DNA of 35,107 nucleotides, from assembly GCA_026391255.1 (NCBI GenBank), contig JAPLDU010000077.1, positions 1 to 35,107 of the forward strand. The letters are read 5' to 3'. This DNA comes from Bacteroidia bacterium. Its GTDB lineage: Bacteria > Bacteroidota > Bacteroidia > Bacteroidales > JAPLDU01. Below are positions 1 to 8,488 of the stretch, piece after piece; position 1 is the first letter of the stretch, and each line of letters starts with the position of its first letter. A program made the translations under genes and the position numbers. Under the pieces are notes generated by a model, which saw nothing but the letters and a program-made list of their open reading frames with translations, made no database searches and was not told where the DNA came from.

Positions 1-252
1 TTGCCCTAATTTTTAAAGTGTTTACTTTCTCAGCAAATAAGTTGAAAATAATTTCCCGGCAGATCAAAATTTTATTTACTCAACTGTCAGGAACAAAGTA
101 CAAAATCTTAACAACTTGACATAAACAGCAGACCCTAATTATAGTGAGTAAAATAATTGATTTTCTAAATGACTAACAGTTTACGGCCAGAAAGCCTACA
201 GTCTATAAGCCGGACAGTCTAAAGTCTAAACAACTTGAATAGTTACAAATTA
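1..252. other. Intergenic region with short AGTCTA-type repeat
   Basis: No convincing coding sequence lies here. Around 190-235 the sequence contains the word CAGTCTA/AGTCTAA repeated in imperfect tandem (acagtctataag, acagtctaaagtctaaac). This is a kind of low-complexity intergenic repeat often seen in Bacteroidota. It lies just downstream of the STAS gene, so it may be the 3' end of the signalling operon, but I see no clear hairpin terminator. Confidence 0.4.
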
Positions 253-588
253 TCAGGTATTATTCTTCATAGCAGCTTCATTATCACGAAATACAGAAAA
301 GATTGTTGAGAAACCTGAAATATCAAATATATCTCTGATATGTGGTTGAAGATTTGTTATGCTTAACAGCCCGCTTTTGCCAACCATTTTTTTCTGAACT
401 GTCAGGAGAACTCTAAGTCCGGAACTGCTGATATAATTCAGCCCGGAACAATCTATGATGATATTGGTGCAGCCCTCTTCCGTAAGTTCCATCATTGGCT
501 TTTGGAATTCGATGGAATTAATAGTGTCGATACGGCCATCCACTCTGACAATTGTATGATTTTTCAATTTTTCAATATGTAAATTCAT
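253..588 (-). CDS. STAS-domain anti-sigma factor antagonist (RsbV/SpoIIAA-like)
   Basis: A 111-residue single-domain STAS protein, normal length for the RsbV/SpoIIAA family. Known role: in its unphosphorylated form it binds an RsbW-like anti-sigma kinase and frees the kinase's partner; PP2C phosphatases reactivate it. The family core is present: the early VDGRID strand and turn, then NYISSSGLRVLL. Ser55 of the corrected protein, two residues before the glycine, matches the phosphorylated serine of SpoIIAA. An upstream in-frame start at 633 would overlap the preceding gene; the ATG at 586-588 begins the natural first strand and leaves a 25-base gap, so I use it. It is the last gene of the minus-strand signalling operon, and the PP2C phosphatase two genes upstream is its probable activator. 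The partner kinase and final target are not identified. Confidence 0.9.
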   Translation of the reverse strand: MNLHIEKLKNHTIVRVDGRIDTINSIEFQKPMMELTEEGCTNIIIDCSGLNYISSSGLRVLLTVQKKMVGKSGLLSITNLQPHIRDIFDISGFSTIFSVFRDNEAAMKNNT

Positions 589-613
589 TACTAAAAGATT
601 TTTATGGAAAATA

Positions 614-1339
614 TTATAATGATATTCCTGCAACGAGATATGCGCTTTTACTTGCAGGGTTTATAATTACACCAAGGCATATAGGCATAACCAGCCGGTT
701 AGTCACAGGCAGGGATTTCTTAACTGTACAACCAATATTAACAAATCCGGAGTTTTCGGCATAATAAGTGCCTTTAACCTGGTACCCTGCAACAAGTTCA
801 AGATCACCAGTTTTTGATTTATGAATATACTTAAGCTCCAGATAAATGCTTTTTGAAGGATCCGCTCCATAAAAGAAATAACTCGCCAAAAAGTTGAAAG
901 GTAAAGTCTCACCACCTGAAACTACTATCTGAGACTCGAGCAAATGGTTGGTAGTCTTTTCTTTATAGTTGAAAAAATTATGTGCAATAGTGTCATTATA
1001 GTTCCAGTAATTCCATAATGCTATGGTGATAAAGTCAATATTTTCTGATAAGTAGAAATCCGTCTCTTGCCCGCACTCACCGGTAAATTTGTATGCGCCC
1101 CATGCTCCTATTGTAAGGCTTTTCCAGGTAGCCGACAACCCGGGCTGGATACTGGGAGCATGTCCTATTTCCAAACCACGCCATAAAAAACGACTCATGA
1201 GATCAACATTTGCAGAATATGAAACAATTGGAAGAGTGTCCGCTTGTGCTGAAAGAGAAAATGGAAAAGAAATTGATGTCAGCATTATTAATATAAGGCA
1301 TTGATTACGACTGATCCGAAAAGAAAAATAATTCATCAT
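614..1339 (-). CDS. Putative outer-membrane beta-barrel protein
   Basis: A 241-residue protein with a signal peptide (hydrophobic stretch about residues 15-30, ending near LSAQA). The mature part has alternating aromatic strands typical of an outer-membrane barrel, including SRFLWRGLEIG and IGAWGAYKFTGE. It resembles the TorF-like putative porins that often start with a 'Y.SR.LWRG' segment, but this is recall of a pattern, not an alignment. Two consecutive ATG codons begin the ORF, so the start is uncertain by one residue. The gene sits between the PP2C response regulator and the STAS gene with gaps of about 25 bases on each side, so it is almost certainly co-transcribed with them. Its role in a signalling operon is unclear; it could admit the ligand sensed by the upstream binding protein and kinase (inference). 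Confidence 0.65.
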   Translation of the reverse strand: MMNYFSFRISRNQCLILIMLTSISFPFSLSAQADTLPIVSYSANVDLMSRFLWRGLEIGHAPSIQPGLSATWKSLTIGAWGAYKFTGECGQETDFYLSENIDFITIALWNYWNYNDTIAHNFFNYKEKTTNHLLESQIVVSGGETLPFNFLASYFFYGADPSKSIYLELKYIHKSKTGDLELVAGYQVKGTYYAENSGFVNIGCTVKKSLPVTNRLVMPICLGVIINPASKSAYLVAGISL

Positions 1340-1363
1340 AAAAAATCATGTTTTTATAAATAA

Positions 1364-2548
1364 TTACTTATGACCATTATATCGTAAAGCAAGTAATGTA
1401 ATATCGTCTGATTGAGGCACCCCTGATGCAAAAACCGCTACATCCTGTACGGATTCCCTGACAATATCTTCGATGGGATGCAATAAGCGGGCAAGCAGAT
1501 AGTTTTCCAATCTTTTTTCGCCGTATTGCTGATTATGAATGTTGAAGGCTTCTGTTATTCCATCAGTAAAAAGGAACAACAGATCTCCTGGAATAAGTTG
1601 AATTTTTTTTGAATCAAATATGTAATCCTCTACACACCCCAGAGGAATACCATAGGTCATTTCTGATTTATTGACGTTATTACCTGAAAGGATGTAGGGT
1701 GGATTGTGACCGGCATTCACATATTCGACCACACCGGTAGCTGAGTTGAAAATTCCATAAAATACCGTGACAAACATACACGAATCACTTTCATTGCAAA
1801 GCAATTTATTCACATCATTCAGACACTCCCCGGGAGAAATACCTTTAAGTCCGGTTGCTCTGATCAGTGTGCGGCTGACTGCCATATAGATAGCCGCTGT
1901 AACACCCTTACCGGAAACATCGCCGATCACAAAACCCAGCCATTCATTATCGATCAGGAAGAAATCGAAAAAATCACCTCCGACTTCTTTGGCTGCAATC
2001 ATGGAACCGAAAATGGAGAACTCAGTACGGTCGGGAAAAGGGGGAAAGATTTTAGGAAGAATTGCCTGCTGAATTTCACGGGCAGTCTGCAGATCCTGTT
2101 GTATGGATACTAGTTGATCATGCTCCTGCATGCTTTGCCAGATCATGGAAATTTCATCCAGAGATTTATTAATGGTGATCTCAAGATCATCAAAACTGAT
2201 TGGTTTTGTAAGAAAATCAAAAGCACCCCTGTTCATCGCTGTACGAATATTTTCCATATCACCGTAAGCTGAAACGATCACAGTTTTTAATCCGGGGTCT
2301 TTTAACTCTTTCAACCTTGTGAGTAAAGTCAGTCCATCCATTTCAGGCATGTTAATATCAGTAAGGATAAGCCTGATTTCAGGTTGTTCAATAAGTTTCG
2401 TCAGTGCTTCCAGTCCGTTAAGTGCAAAGACAAATTCATACACTCCGTCCCTGATCTGTTTGCGGAACTTTTGCCTGATCAGCGGTTCAAGATCAATTTC
2501 GTCATCCACAACCATGATCTTTATATTCGATATCAGCTTTTTATCCAT
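1364..2548 (-). CDS. Response regulator with SpoIIE/PP2C phosphatase output domain
   Basis: A 394-residue fusion. Residues about 8-130 are a receiver domain: acidic pair near residues 15-16, phospho-acceptor Asp64 in ILTDINMPEMDG, Ser/Ala switch segment near 93-94, and Lys115 in FLTKPIS. A short coiled linker (about 130-165) leads to a SpoIIE/PP2C phosphatase domain. The metal-binding acids lie in GGDFFDFF (190-197) and GDVSGKG (209-215), with a C-terminal SDDITLLAL. Known role of the family: phosphorylation of the receiver controls dephosphorylation of a STAS antagonist. The kinase gene lies immediately upstream (54-base gap) and a STAS gene lies two genes downstream, so the circuit kinase, regulator-phosphatase, STAS is a direct reading of the operon. 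Domain assignment is firm; the pairing is inferred from context. Confidence 0.93.
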   Translation of the reverse strand: MDKKLISNIKIMVVDDEIDLEPLIRQKFRKQIRDGVYEFVFALNGLEALTKLIEQPEIRLILTDINMPEMDGLTLLTRLKELKDPGLKTVIVSAYGDMENIRTAMNRGAFDFLTKPISFDDLEITINKSLDEISMIWQSMQEHDQLVSIQQDLQTAREIQQAILPKIFPPFPDRTEFSIFGSMIAAKEVGGDFFDFFLIDNEWLGFVIGDVSGKGVTAAIYMAVSRTLIRATGLKGISPGECLNDVNKLLCNESDSCMFVTVFYGIFNSATGVVEYVNAGHNPPYILSGNNVNKSEMTYGIPLGCVEDYIFDSKKIQLIPGDLLFLFTDGITEAFNIHNQQYGEKRLENYLLARLLHPIEDIVRESVQDVAVFASGVPQSDDITLLALRYNGHK

Positions 2549-2602
2549 TAATTCTTTATATTACGTTACTCAGAGAAATTACTTTACTTCAATTTGATTT
2601 TG

Positions 2603-4690
2603 TCAGGAAATAATTGGCAGAGATATGATAAACTCAGCAAATTCTCCCTCTTTCGATTCAAATTTCAACTCACCATGATGTTCCCGGACGATAATATCAT
2701 AACTGATCGATAATCCGAGTCCGGTGCCTGATCCGGCAGGTTTGGTAGTAAAAAACGGATTAAATATCTTGTCTTGTATAGATTGCGGGATTCCTTTGCC
2801 ATTGTCCCATATTCGTATAGTAATTCTGTCTGCTATTTTCTTAGTATTTACCCTGAGAATGGGGAAATAGGTGTCTTTCATCTCCTTTTTTTTCTGCATG
2901 GTGGAAAAGCAGGCGTTGTTTATAAGGTTCAGAAAAACCCTGCTTATATCCTGGGGAACCACATTTACCATACCTATAGCCGGGTCATAATCCGTTTCAA
3001 TTTTGATATTAAAGGTGTTATCGGTTGCTCTTAAACCATGGTATCCAAGGGCGACATATTCAGCCAGAAGAACATTCAAATCGGTAGCCTGCATCTCTCC
3101 CGATTTACCGCGCGAATGGAGCAACATCCCACGTATTATGCTATCTGCCCGTTTTCCATGCTCGTTGATCTTTTTTATGTTGCTGTCAATGTCACGAAGA
3201 ATGCCTTTCAGATAATCCATTTCTTTTGGATCAAGATTACCGGATAATTTATCAATTTCTTCAATGATTTCTCCGGTAAGTTCTATGGAAAGTTCAGAAA
3301 AATTATTGACAAAATTAAGGGGATTCTTTATCTCATGAGCAATACCGGCAGTGAGCTGCCCGAGTGACGCCATCTTTTCTGACTGAATTAACTGGTCCTG
3401 AGCTGCTTTCAGGTTAGCAGTACGTTCTTCTACTTTTTGCTCAAGGGTGCGGTTATATTCTTCAAGTTTTAAATGCGAGGACTTCAGATTTTCACTGGTG
3501 TCTTTCAAGTCGCTGATAGTTCTGATAAGTGTGCTTTGTAAATAGTGAAATGACGAATTGAGCCGGCCTATTTCATCCCTGGAATTAATTACCGGAAGCA
3601 TAACATCAAATTCTCCCCGGGCAAATTTTCCTGTTGCAACGGTCAATCTGCGTAACGGACTGGTTATGGAACGTGAAATAAAAATGATGATGAGGATGAG
3701 GATAATCCCTCCTCCAAAACCGAGTCCGATCACTATCATTCTCAGGTGGTAGGCTTCAGCCATAAACTCATCAACCGGAAAAACAATCCCAAGTGACCAG
3801 GCATTTAATGTTACCGGTGCATAGGCAATCCAGCTGAGTTTGCCGGTCTTCACATCACGATATTCAAATTCAGCAAAACTTGTCTCCCCTTTAATCATGT
3901 TACGTCCTATTTTTCGAAGTTCTGTGGAATTTTGCTCATCTGCAATACTGAAAATAGTTTCGTTCATGATTAAGTCTTTAACAGGATGGGTAACTATACA
4001 TCCCGTTTTTGAGATCATAAAACCATAACCTGTCTCCTGCACCTTAATTTCATTGACATACTGCTGCAACCATTCAAGAGATAGTTCAATTGTAAGAATA
4101 CCAACGAATTTCTTATTACTGTTTATCCCTGAATATAAAGGAACGGAATAGGTTGAAACCACCGCATTTGACCCCTCAGCATCAAAGTAAGGTTCACTCC
4201 ATAAAGATTTGCCAAGTTCTTTGGGAATCTGGTACCAATCCTTGTAGAAATAATCATATTTTTCAGATCCAAGATTCCTGAATTCAATTTTGTCATTTTC
4301 CCTGTAATAAAATGATGAGTAAAACTTTTCCGAACGACTTTTGTAATATGGTTCAAAAGCAAAGCAAGCCCCGGTTATCTCCTTGTTATTTTCCACCATC
4401 ATCCTGAGAAGTTGGTTCATTCCGGTGTTATCAAATCCATTTTGCTGAAATATCAGGGCAAAATTGTCAGGGACACTCTGAATGGAGCCAAGTACTTTTT
4501 CAATTTTTGAAACAGTTCGTGTAGTGAGGTATTCAGCGTTTGATTTAAGATTCTTTTTGACGATTTCACCTGTAATTTTTAATGTATAAAGAAAGATCAG
4601 GCTGAACATGATCATGATACTGACAAAAATGTACAGTACCATTTTAAATGCCAGGCCTCTGCGCAATGCTATCTTTGGTTTCTTTACCAT
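2603..4690 (-). CDS. Cache-HAMP sensor histidine kinase
   Basis: A 695-residue membrane kinase. TM1 is at about residues 17-38. A long extracytoplasmic Cache-type sensor (about 40-310) includes GACFAFEPYY and SLWSEPYFD. TM2 is at about 318-339, HAMP at about 340-395, and a coiled coil at about 396-440. The HisKA domain carries phospho-acceptor His452 (TAGIAHEIKNPLNF). HATPase_c shows an N-box (NLINNA, 588-593), G1 (DNGKGIP, 629-635), F-box (FNPFFTTKP) and G2 (GTGLGL, 655-660). All catalytic elements look intact. The kinase follows the binding-protein gene by 22 bases and precedes the PP2C response regulator, its evident phosphotransfer partner. Its sensor region is clearly homologous to the N-terminal half of the Cache-HAMP-PP2C protein at 25422-27374. 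The ligand is unknown. Confidence 0.95.
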   Translation of the reverse strand: MVKKPKIALRRGLAFKMVLYIFVSIMIMFSLIFLYTLKITGEIVKKNLKSNAEYLTTRTVSKIEKVLGSIQSVPDNFALIFQQNGFDNTGMNQLLRMMVENNKEITGACFAFEPYYKSRSEKFYSSFYYRENDKIEFRNLGSEKYDYFYKDWYQIPKELGKSLWSEPYFDAEGSNAVVSTYSVPLYSGINSNKKFVGILTIELSLEWLQQYVNEIKVQETGYGFMISKTGCIVTHPVKDLIMNETIFSIADEQNSTELRKIGRNMIKGETSFAEFEYRDVKTGKLSWIAYAPVTLNAWSLGIVFPVDEFMAEAYHLRMIVIGLGFGGGIILILIIIFISRSITSPLRRLTVATGKFARGEFDVMLPVINSRDEIGRLNSSFHYLQSTLIRTISDLKDTSENLKSSHLKLEEYNRTLEQKVEERTANLKAAQDQLIQSEKMASLGQLTAGIAHEIKNPLNFVNNFSELSIELTGEIIEEIDKLSGNLDPKEMDYLKGILRDIDSNIKKINEHGKRADSIIRGMLLHSRGKSGEMQATDLNVLLAEYVALGYHGLRATDNTFNIKIETDYDPAIGMVNVVPQDISRVFLNLINNACFSTMQKKKEMKDTYFPILRVNTKKIADRITIRIWDNGKGIPQSIQDKIFNPFFTTKPAGSGTGLGLSISYDIIVREHHGELKFESKEGEFAEFIISLPIIS

Positions 4691-4712
4691 AAGTTTTTCA
4701 TTTCAACTTTAA

Positions 4713-5840
4713 CTACGGGTTTTCCGATAAATTTTTATAGGATCTGTAAAATGAAAGATAGGAGGTAATCTTATTAATGAATCCGCTCTCTAACAGGATT
4801 TGCTGAATTTTCTCATAATCTTTTTGAACAAGTACGGTATTTATTGTACTGCTACCAGAAGGAATGTATAATGATTTATAATGGCTGAGCATCCATCGCT
4901 GATGAGACCGGTTGACAGGCTGGTTTTGTATTTTAGCCCATTTTTCTACTATGGTAATAGCTTCCTCCTGGTTTTTAAATGCATAATTCCAGCTTTCTAA
5001 AACGGCGGTAACAAATTCTGCACACAATTCCGGATCTTCCTTCACCCTGTCTGCCAGGCAGTATATGCCATCTTCAAGAAAATTCAATCCGTAATCGGCA
5101 AAAAAGAATTTATTCAGCTCATCTTCATTAAAACCATTGTTTATGATGGAATGATATTCGTCGAACCAGTTGGCATTGATAATATCAACCCCACCCTGAA
5201 GAAACAAGTTGTTGGTACTGCCGATCGGGATCATTTTAACATCAAGATTATATTTTTTAAACAAAGACTGAGGTTGCATTTCATACCCAATCCATATTCC
5301 CGCACGTTTGCCATTCATATCAGACAATTTCGAGATTCCGCTGCTTTTTTTCGTAATTAGCATCAGGGAAGAACGGAATGATAATTGTGCAATATTAACT
5401 ATATCTACTCCCTTATCTCTTAATTCCAAGGCATTAACAAGCCAGAGTATCGCAAAATCAGTTTTTTTATCCAAAATAGTTGGTGCGACAGGCGTAAGCG
5501 GATCAAAAGGGAGAATTTCAAGGTCAATTCCATGCTTTTGAAAAATTCCCTTTTCCTTTCCTACATAGTAGCCTGCAAACTGTGCTGAAGGTACCCAATA
5601 CGGAAGTATCCTTATCTTATGCAATGATTTATGTGAATCAGGAATAATTGTATTTTCGGCACTTGTCTTAATTAAAGATGGTTTCCTTTGGTGATTGCAT
5701 GAAATAAACGGCATAATCAACAAAATAATGAGAAGATAAATATTGGCATTAATAATTGAAAATGGAGATAATTGATAAAATCTAATGATTCGCAGAAATT
5801 GAATCCGGACAATATGACTTTTACTCAGTCTTGGCTTCAT
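4713..5840 (-). CDS. NMT1/THI5-like substrate-binding lipoprotein
   Basis: A 375-residue protein of the SsuA/THI5 (NMT1) periplasmic-binding family: PYWVPSAQFAGYYVGKEKGI, then KHGIDLEI, then a KLSDMNGKRAGIW strand typical of the fold. A hydrophobic segment ending in FISC (Cys48) looks like a lipobox, though the preceding N-terminus is unusually long (about 30 residues). No in-frame start closer to the hydrophobic stretch gives a usual signal-peptide length, and a plausible promoter lies just upstream of this start. Relatives bind small molecules such as pyrimidine precursors or sulfonates for ABC import. No ABC ATPase or permease gene is adjacent; instead the next gene is a Cache histidine kinase. 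A sensory role, presenting a ligand to the kinase, is therefore the better inference. Confidence 0.85.
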   Translation of the reverse strand: MKPRLSKSHIVRIQFLRIIRFYQLSPFSIINANIYLLIILLIMPFISCNHQRKPSLIKTSAENTIIPDSHKSLHKIRILPYWVPSAQFAGYYVGKEKGIFQKHGIDLEILPFDPLTPVAPTILDKKTDFAILWLVNALELRDKGVDIVNIAQLSFRSSLMLITKKSSGISKLSDMNGKRAGIWIGYEMQPQSLFKKYNLDVKMIPIGSTNNLFLQGGVDIINANWFDEYHSIINNGFNEDELNKFFFADYGLNFLEDGIYCLADRVKEDPELCAEFVTAVLESWNYAFKNQEEAITIVEKWAKIQNQPVNRSHQRWMLSHYKSLYIPSGSSTINTVLVQKDYEKIQQILLESGFINKITSYLSFYRSYKNLSENP

Positions 5841-5869
5841 ATGAAGTTTTATCTATCAAATAACATCAA

Positions 5870-5900
5870 CAAAAATAATTAATTCAAAAACTTAAGCAAT
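5870..5900 (-). promoter_or_regulatory. Candidate Bacteroidota-type promoter of the signalling operon
   Basis: On the minus strand, TATTTTTG (5877-5870) fits the Bacteroidota -7 consensus TAnnTTTG. A TTG with the preceding A (5900-5897) sits 19 bases upstream at the usual -33 distance. The predicted transcription start, near 5863, leaves a leader of roughly 20-25 bases before the binding-protein start at 5840. This is a pattern match by eye only. Confidence 0.4.
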
Positions 5901-6070
5901 ACTTTCATTCTAAGTACAGAATAAGAATGTCAAATTCCATCCTTGAATTGAATGCTTTACCTGAAGAAATATATTAACCCGGGGGAAACAGGACAAGTCA
6001 ATTCATGCAAGTATGATTTTTATTTCTCCGGTAATAAAAATAACCTATTTTTATACAAAATTAATTCCGG

Positions 6071-7237
6071 ATGAAAGCAATGTTGGCAGAGCATCCTTTA
6101 TTGAAATTCAAAGAATTCAGGATTTTTTTTGCCGGGCGAATGTTGTCGTCAATTGGCGATAAGTTTTTCACCATTACACTGGCATGGTGGATAATATCTC
6201 AGGGACAGGAGAACAGCAAACTTCATCTGGGAATACTAATGGCGCTTAATGTATTGCCTGTAGTTTTGCTTGGTTCGGCAATGGGTACGCTCGCTGACAG
6301 GTTCAGCCGTAAGAAGTGCATGCAGATCGCCAACTTCATTCGTTTTTCGCTGATTACAGCACTGACTCTGCTTTTTTTTACCGGCTCGTTAAGCCTGCCA
6401 TTGCTTTATGTGATGGTTTTTTTTATTTCCACATTTGTACCACTGTTCGAATCATCTGCACAATCCTCGCTTAAAGATCTTTCGGATGAGGATTCTGTTT
6501 CGCAGGTTGTGGCTTTAAACTCTACTTCTGTTTATCTTTCAAATATTCTGGGCGCCATGATGGGAGGTATTATGATTGCTGCCATCGGTATTGGTTGGGC
6601 GCTTGGTTTTAACGCAATTTGTTATTTCTTCTCATTTTTGCTGATTTCTTTCATCAGTCTTGATTACAAACAGGGAGCTTTAAAAGAAAAGTTCTCGGAA
6701 CAGTTCAGGCAGGGCTTCCGGTTTTTAAGAAAAAATAAATCCATTCTTTATATGCTGCTGATTTTTGCTTCGCTCAATCTTTTCGCTGCTCCGCTTACTT
6801 TGCTTATACCTATGATTGTGAAATTTGAACTGAATGAAACTGCACGTTGGCTTGCATTTCTCGATGGCTCGTTTGCAACAGGGGCAGGCATTACGGCAAT
6901 CGTTCTCAGTTTCAGGAAATCATATAACAGGATTTATCTGACCATTTTTCTTGCATTGCTGGCTATGGGTCTTACCATGGTAATGGTGGGTTTGACAGCC
7001 TTAAAATTTGTCATGATTTCCGAATTCCTTGTGATCGGCGCTACACTGGCCATTACCAATGCCATTGTTATTTCTTTGTTTCAGCATAATGTTCCGGATG
7101 ATATCAAGGGAAGGTTTTTTTCCCTTCAGGTTTCAATTGCCACGGCTGTTATTCCGCTCGCTTACCTTCTCAATGGTATGATGGCGCAATATGCTTTACC
7201 GATTTTATTCATTCCTAGGATCAGTAATAAAATATGA
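6071..7237 (+). CDS. MFS transporter, possibly C-terminally truncated
   Basis: A 388-residue polytopic membrane protein of the major facilitator superfamily. The loop between TM2 and TM3 has the signature GTLADRFSRKK (G-x-x-x-D-R-x-x-R-K-K), and RMLSSIGDKFFTITLAWWI resembles the start of the MFS_3/enterobactin-exporter-like group. About eleven hydrophobic segments can be counted. The last one (AVIPLAYLLNG, then ALPILFI) stops abruptly, and the protein ends a helix earlier than typical 400-420-residue relatives. The stop is followed about 60 bases later by a palindromic repeat, so loss of the 3' end by a rearrangement is possible. The substrate cannot be deduced. The gene is divergent from the signalling operon and stands alone. 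Confidence 0.85.
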   Translation: MKAMLAEHPLLKFKEFRIFFAGRMLSSIGDKFFTITLAWWIISQGQENSKLHLGILMALNVLPVVLLGSAMGTLADRFSRKKCMQIANFIRFSLITALTLLFFTGSLSLPLLYVMVFFISTFVPLFESSAQSSLKDLSDEDSVSQVVALNSTSVYLSNILGAMMGGIMIAAIGIGWALGFNAICYFFSFLLISFISLDYKQGALKEKFSEQFRQGFRFLRKNKSILYMLLIFASLNLFAAPLTLLIPMIVKFELNETARWLAFLDGSFATGAGITAIVLSFRKSYNRIYLTIFLALLAMGLTMVMVGLTALKFVMISEFLVIGATLAITNAIVISLFQHNVPDDIKGRFFSLQVSIATAVIPLAYLLNGMMAQYALPILFIPRISNKI

Positions 7238-7297
7238 TACTTCATTGAAATGCATTTTTAAATAATATTATGTCTATTCATTTGAGCGACTATTATT

Positions 7298-7387
7298 TAA
7301 ACCGCAAAGAATGCAAAGTTATTCGCTAAGGTCGCAAAGAATATTTTGCGTTCTTTGTGAAAATCCCTTTGCGAACTTTGCGGTTAA
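7298..7387. repeat. GCAAAG-type palindromic intergenic repeat, copy 1
   Basis: An imperfect palindrome of about 90 bases with outer ends aaccgcaaag and ctttgcggtt. Between them, words of the GCAAAG type recur on both strands (gtcgcaaagaat, ttgcgttctttg, ccctttgcgaactttgcgg). It lies 12 bases before the ATPase/GNAT start at 7400. The same words appear in another arrangement at 13012-13103, on the other side of the LuxE/LuxC block. Such repeats are common between genes in Bacteroidota; their function is unknown. Confidence 0.8.
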
Positions 7388-7399
7388 AAGTGAAACTGT

Positions 7400-8488
7400 A
7401 TGAATGAAAACGAATTATCAAATAAATTTCAAAATATTCCGGTTATGGAAAGAATATTAATATCAATACATAACGATATTAAATTAATCAATGTCGTGAT
7501 GGCCGGTACTGTTTCGTACGCAAAAACGCTTGGTTTTGCTGAAAAAGAATGTAAACATATAGAACTTATACTTGAAGAAGTATTAAGCAATGTGATAAAA
7601 CACAATTATATGCCGGGTCAAATTGAAAATATTGAAATTGAGATTGAAACGACTACGCTTGGTATTGGCATCCGTATCAAATCCAAAGGAATTCCAATGG
7701 ATATAGATGCTATTAAAACATTTCAAAATCTGGAGGCAGATGATATTCTGAACCGGGATGCTCAGGGTCTTGGAATTTTTCTGATAAAAAGCTTTGCCGA
7801 TGAAGTGGTTTATACCAATAAAGGCAGGGAAGGAGAAGAGGTCTGGATTGAAAAATACCTTCCTTATTCAAGAATCGAATATAATAAAGACATTCCTGTT
7901 TTAATGACTGAAAAACCTGGAGAATCTGTAAAAACCGATTTTTATATACGAAGGATCAAACCTGAAGAATCCCCGGTCATTTCCCGGCTTGCTTACTATG
8001 CTTATAATCTGAGCTATATTTATGATCAGATCTATTATCCCGAAAGGGTTCGGCAGTTGAACGAAAAAGACGAAATGATGAGTTATGTTGCCGTGAATAA
8101 TGTGAATGAGGAAATTCTCGGTCATTGTGCACTTATCAGGGATGAGTTATCCGAATTAAAGGAAATGGCAGTTGCGTTTGTCAATCCTGCTTATCGGGGT
8201 TCGGGATGCCTGAAAGATCTTTCAAAGTACCAGATTGATGAAATTGAAAAAATGAATGTCAGTGGGGTTTTTGTTCATGCAGTTACTATTCATCCATATT
8301 CGCAGAAAGCTGCCTACGGGTTAGGCTTTAAAGAAACTGCACTTTTTATTTCCCGTTTGACCGCATTGCAGATGAATAAAATAAATTCGGGGAAAATGAA
8401 GTCCGTGAATCATTGCTCTTCCAATGCAGGTATTTTAATATTCAAAGACCGGAGAAAGTATTTGTCCCACAACATCATCAGGAAATGA
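7400..8488 (+). CDS. RsbW-like ATPase / GNAT acetyltransferase fusion, 5' part of a frameshifted gene
   Basis: Residues about 20-155 form a HATPase_c_2 (anti-sigma regulatory kinase-like) domain, with an N-box around EEVLSN (59-64, Asn64) and a G2 segment GLGIFLIKSFADE (123-135). The G1 box reads KSKGIP where families usually have D-x-G-x-P, so the adenine-contacting Asp appears replaced. Residues about 180-325 form a GNAT N-acetyltransferase domain with acetyl-CoA loop YRGSGCLKDL (265-274). After about residue 330 the reading frame runs out of sense: the natural continuation, VRESLLFQCRYFN, lies in the next frame and is annotated as 8413-8946. One extra base in the G4A4 run at 8389-8396 would join both parts into a protein of roughly 515 residues. 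Fused ATPase and acetyltransferase suggests a regulator linking partner switching and protein or small-molecule acetylation; the target is unknown. Confidence 0.8.
   Translation: MNENELSNKFQNIPVMERILISIHNDIKLINVVMAGTVSYAKTLGFAEKECKHIELILEEVLSNVIKHNYMPGQIENIEIEIETTTLGIGIRIKSKGIPMDIDAIKTFQNLEADDILNRDAQGLGIFLIKSFADEVVYTNKGREGEEVWIEKYLPYSRIEYNKDIPVLMTEKPGESVKTDFYIRRIKPEESPVISRLAYYAYNLSYIYDQIYYPERVRQLNEKDEMMSYVAVNNVNEEILGHCALIRDELSELKEMAVAFVNPAYRGSGCLKDLSKYQIDEIEKMNVSGVFVHAVTIHPYSQKAAYGLGFKETALFISRLTALQMNKINSGKMKSVNHCSSNAGILIFKDRRKYLSHNIIRK

Noticed and set aside
3003-3247. Plus-strand small ORFs inside the histidine kinase
   Set aside because: Overlap the HisKA/HATPase coding region in the opposite direction; composition reflects the kinase codons.
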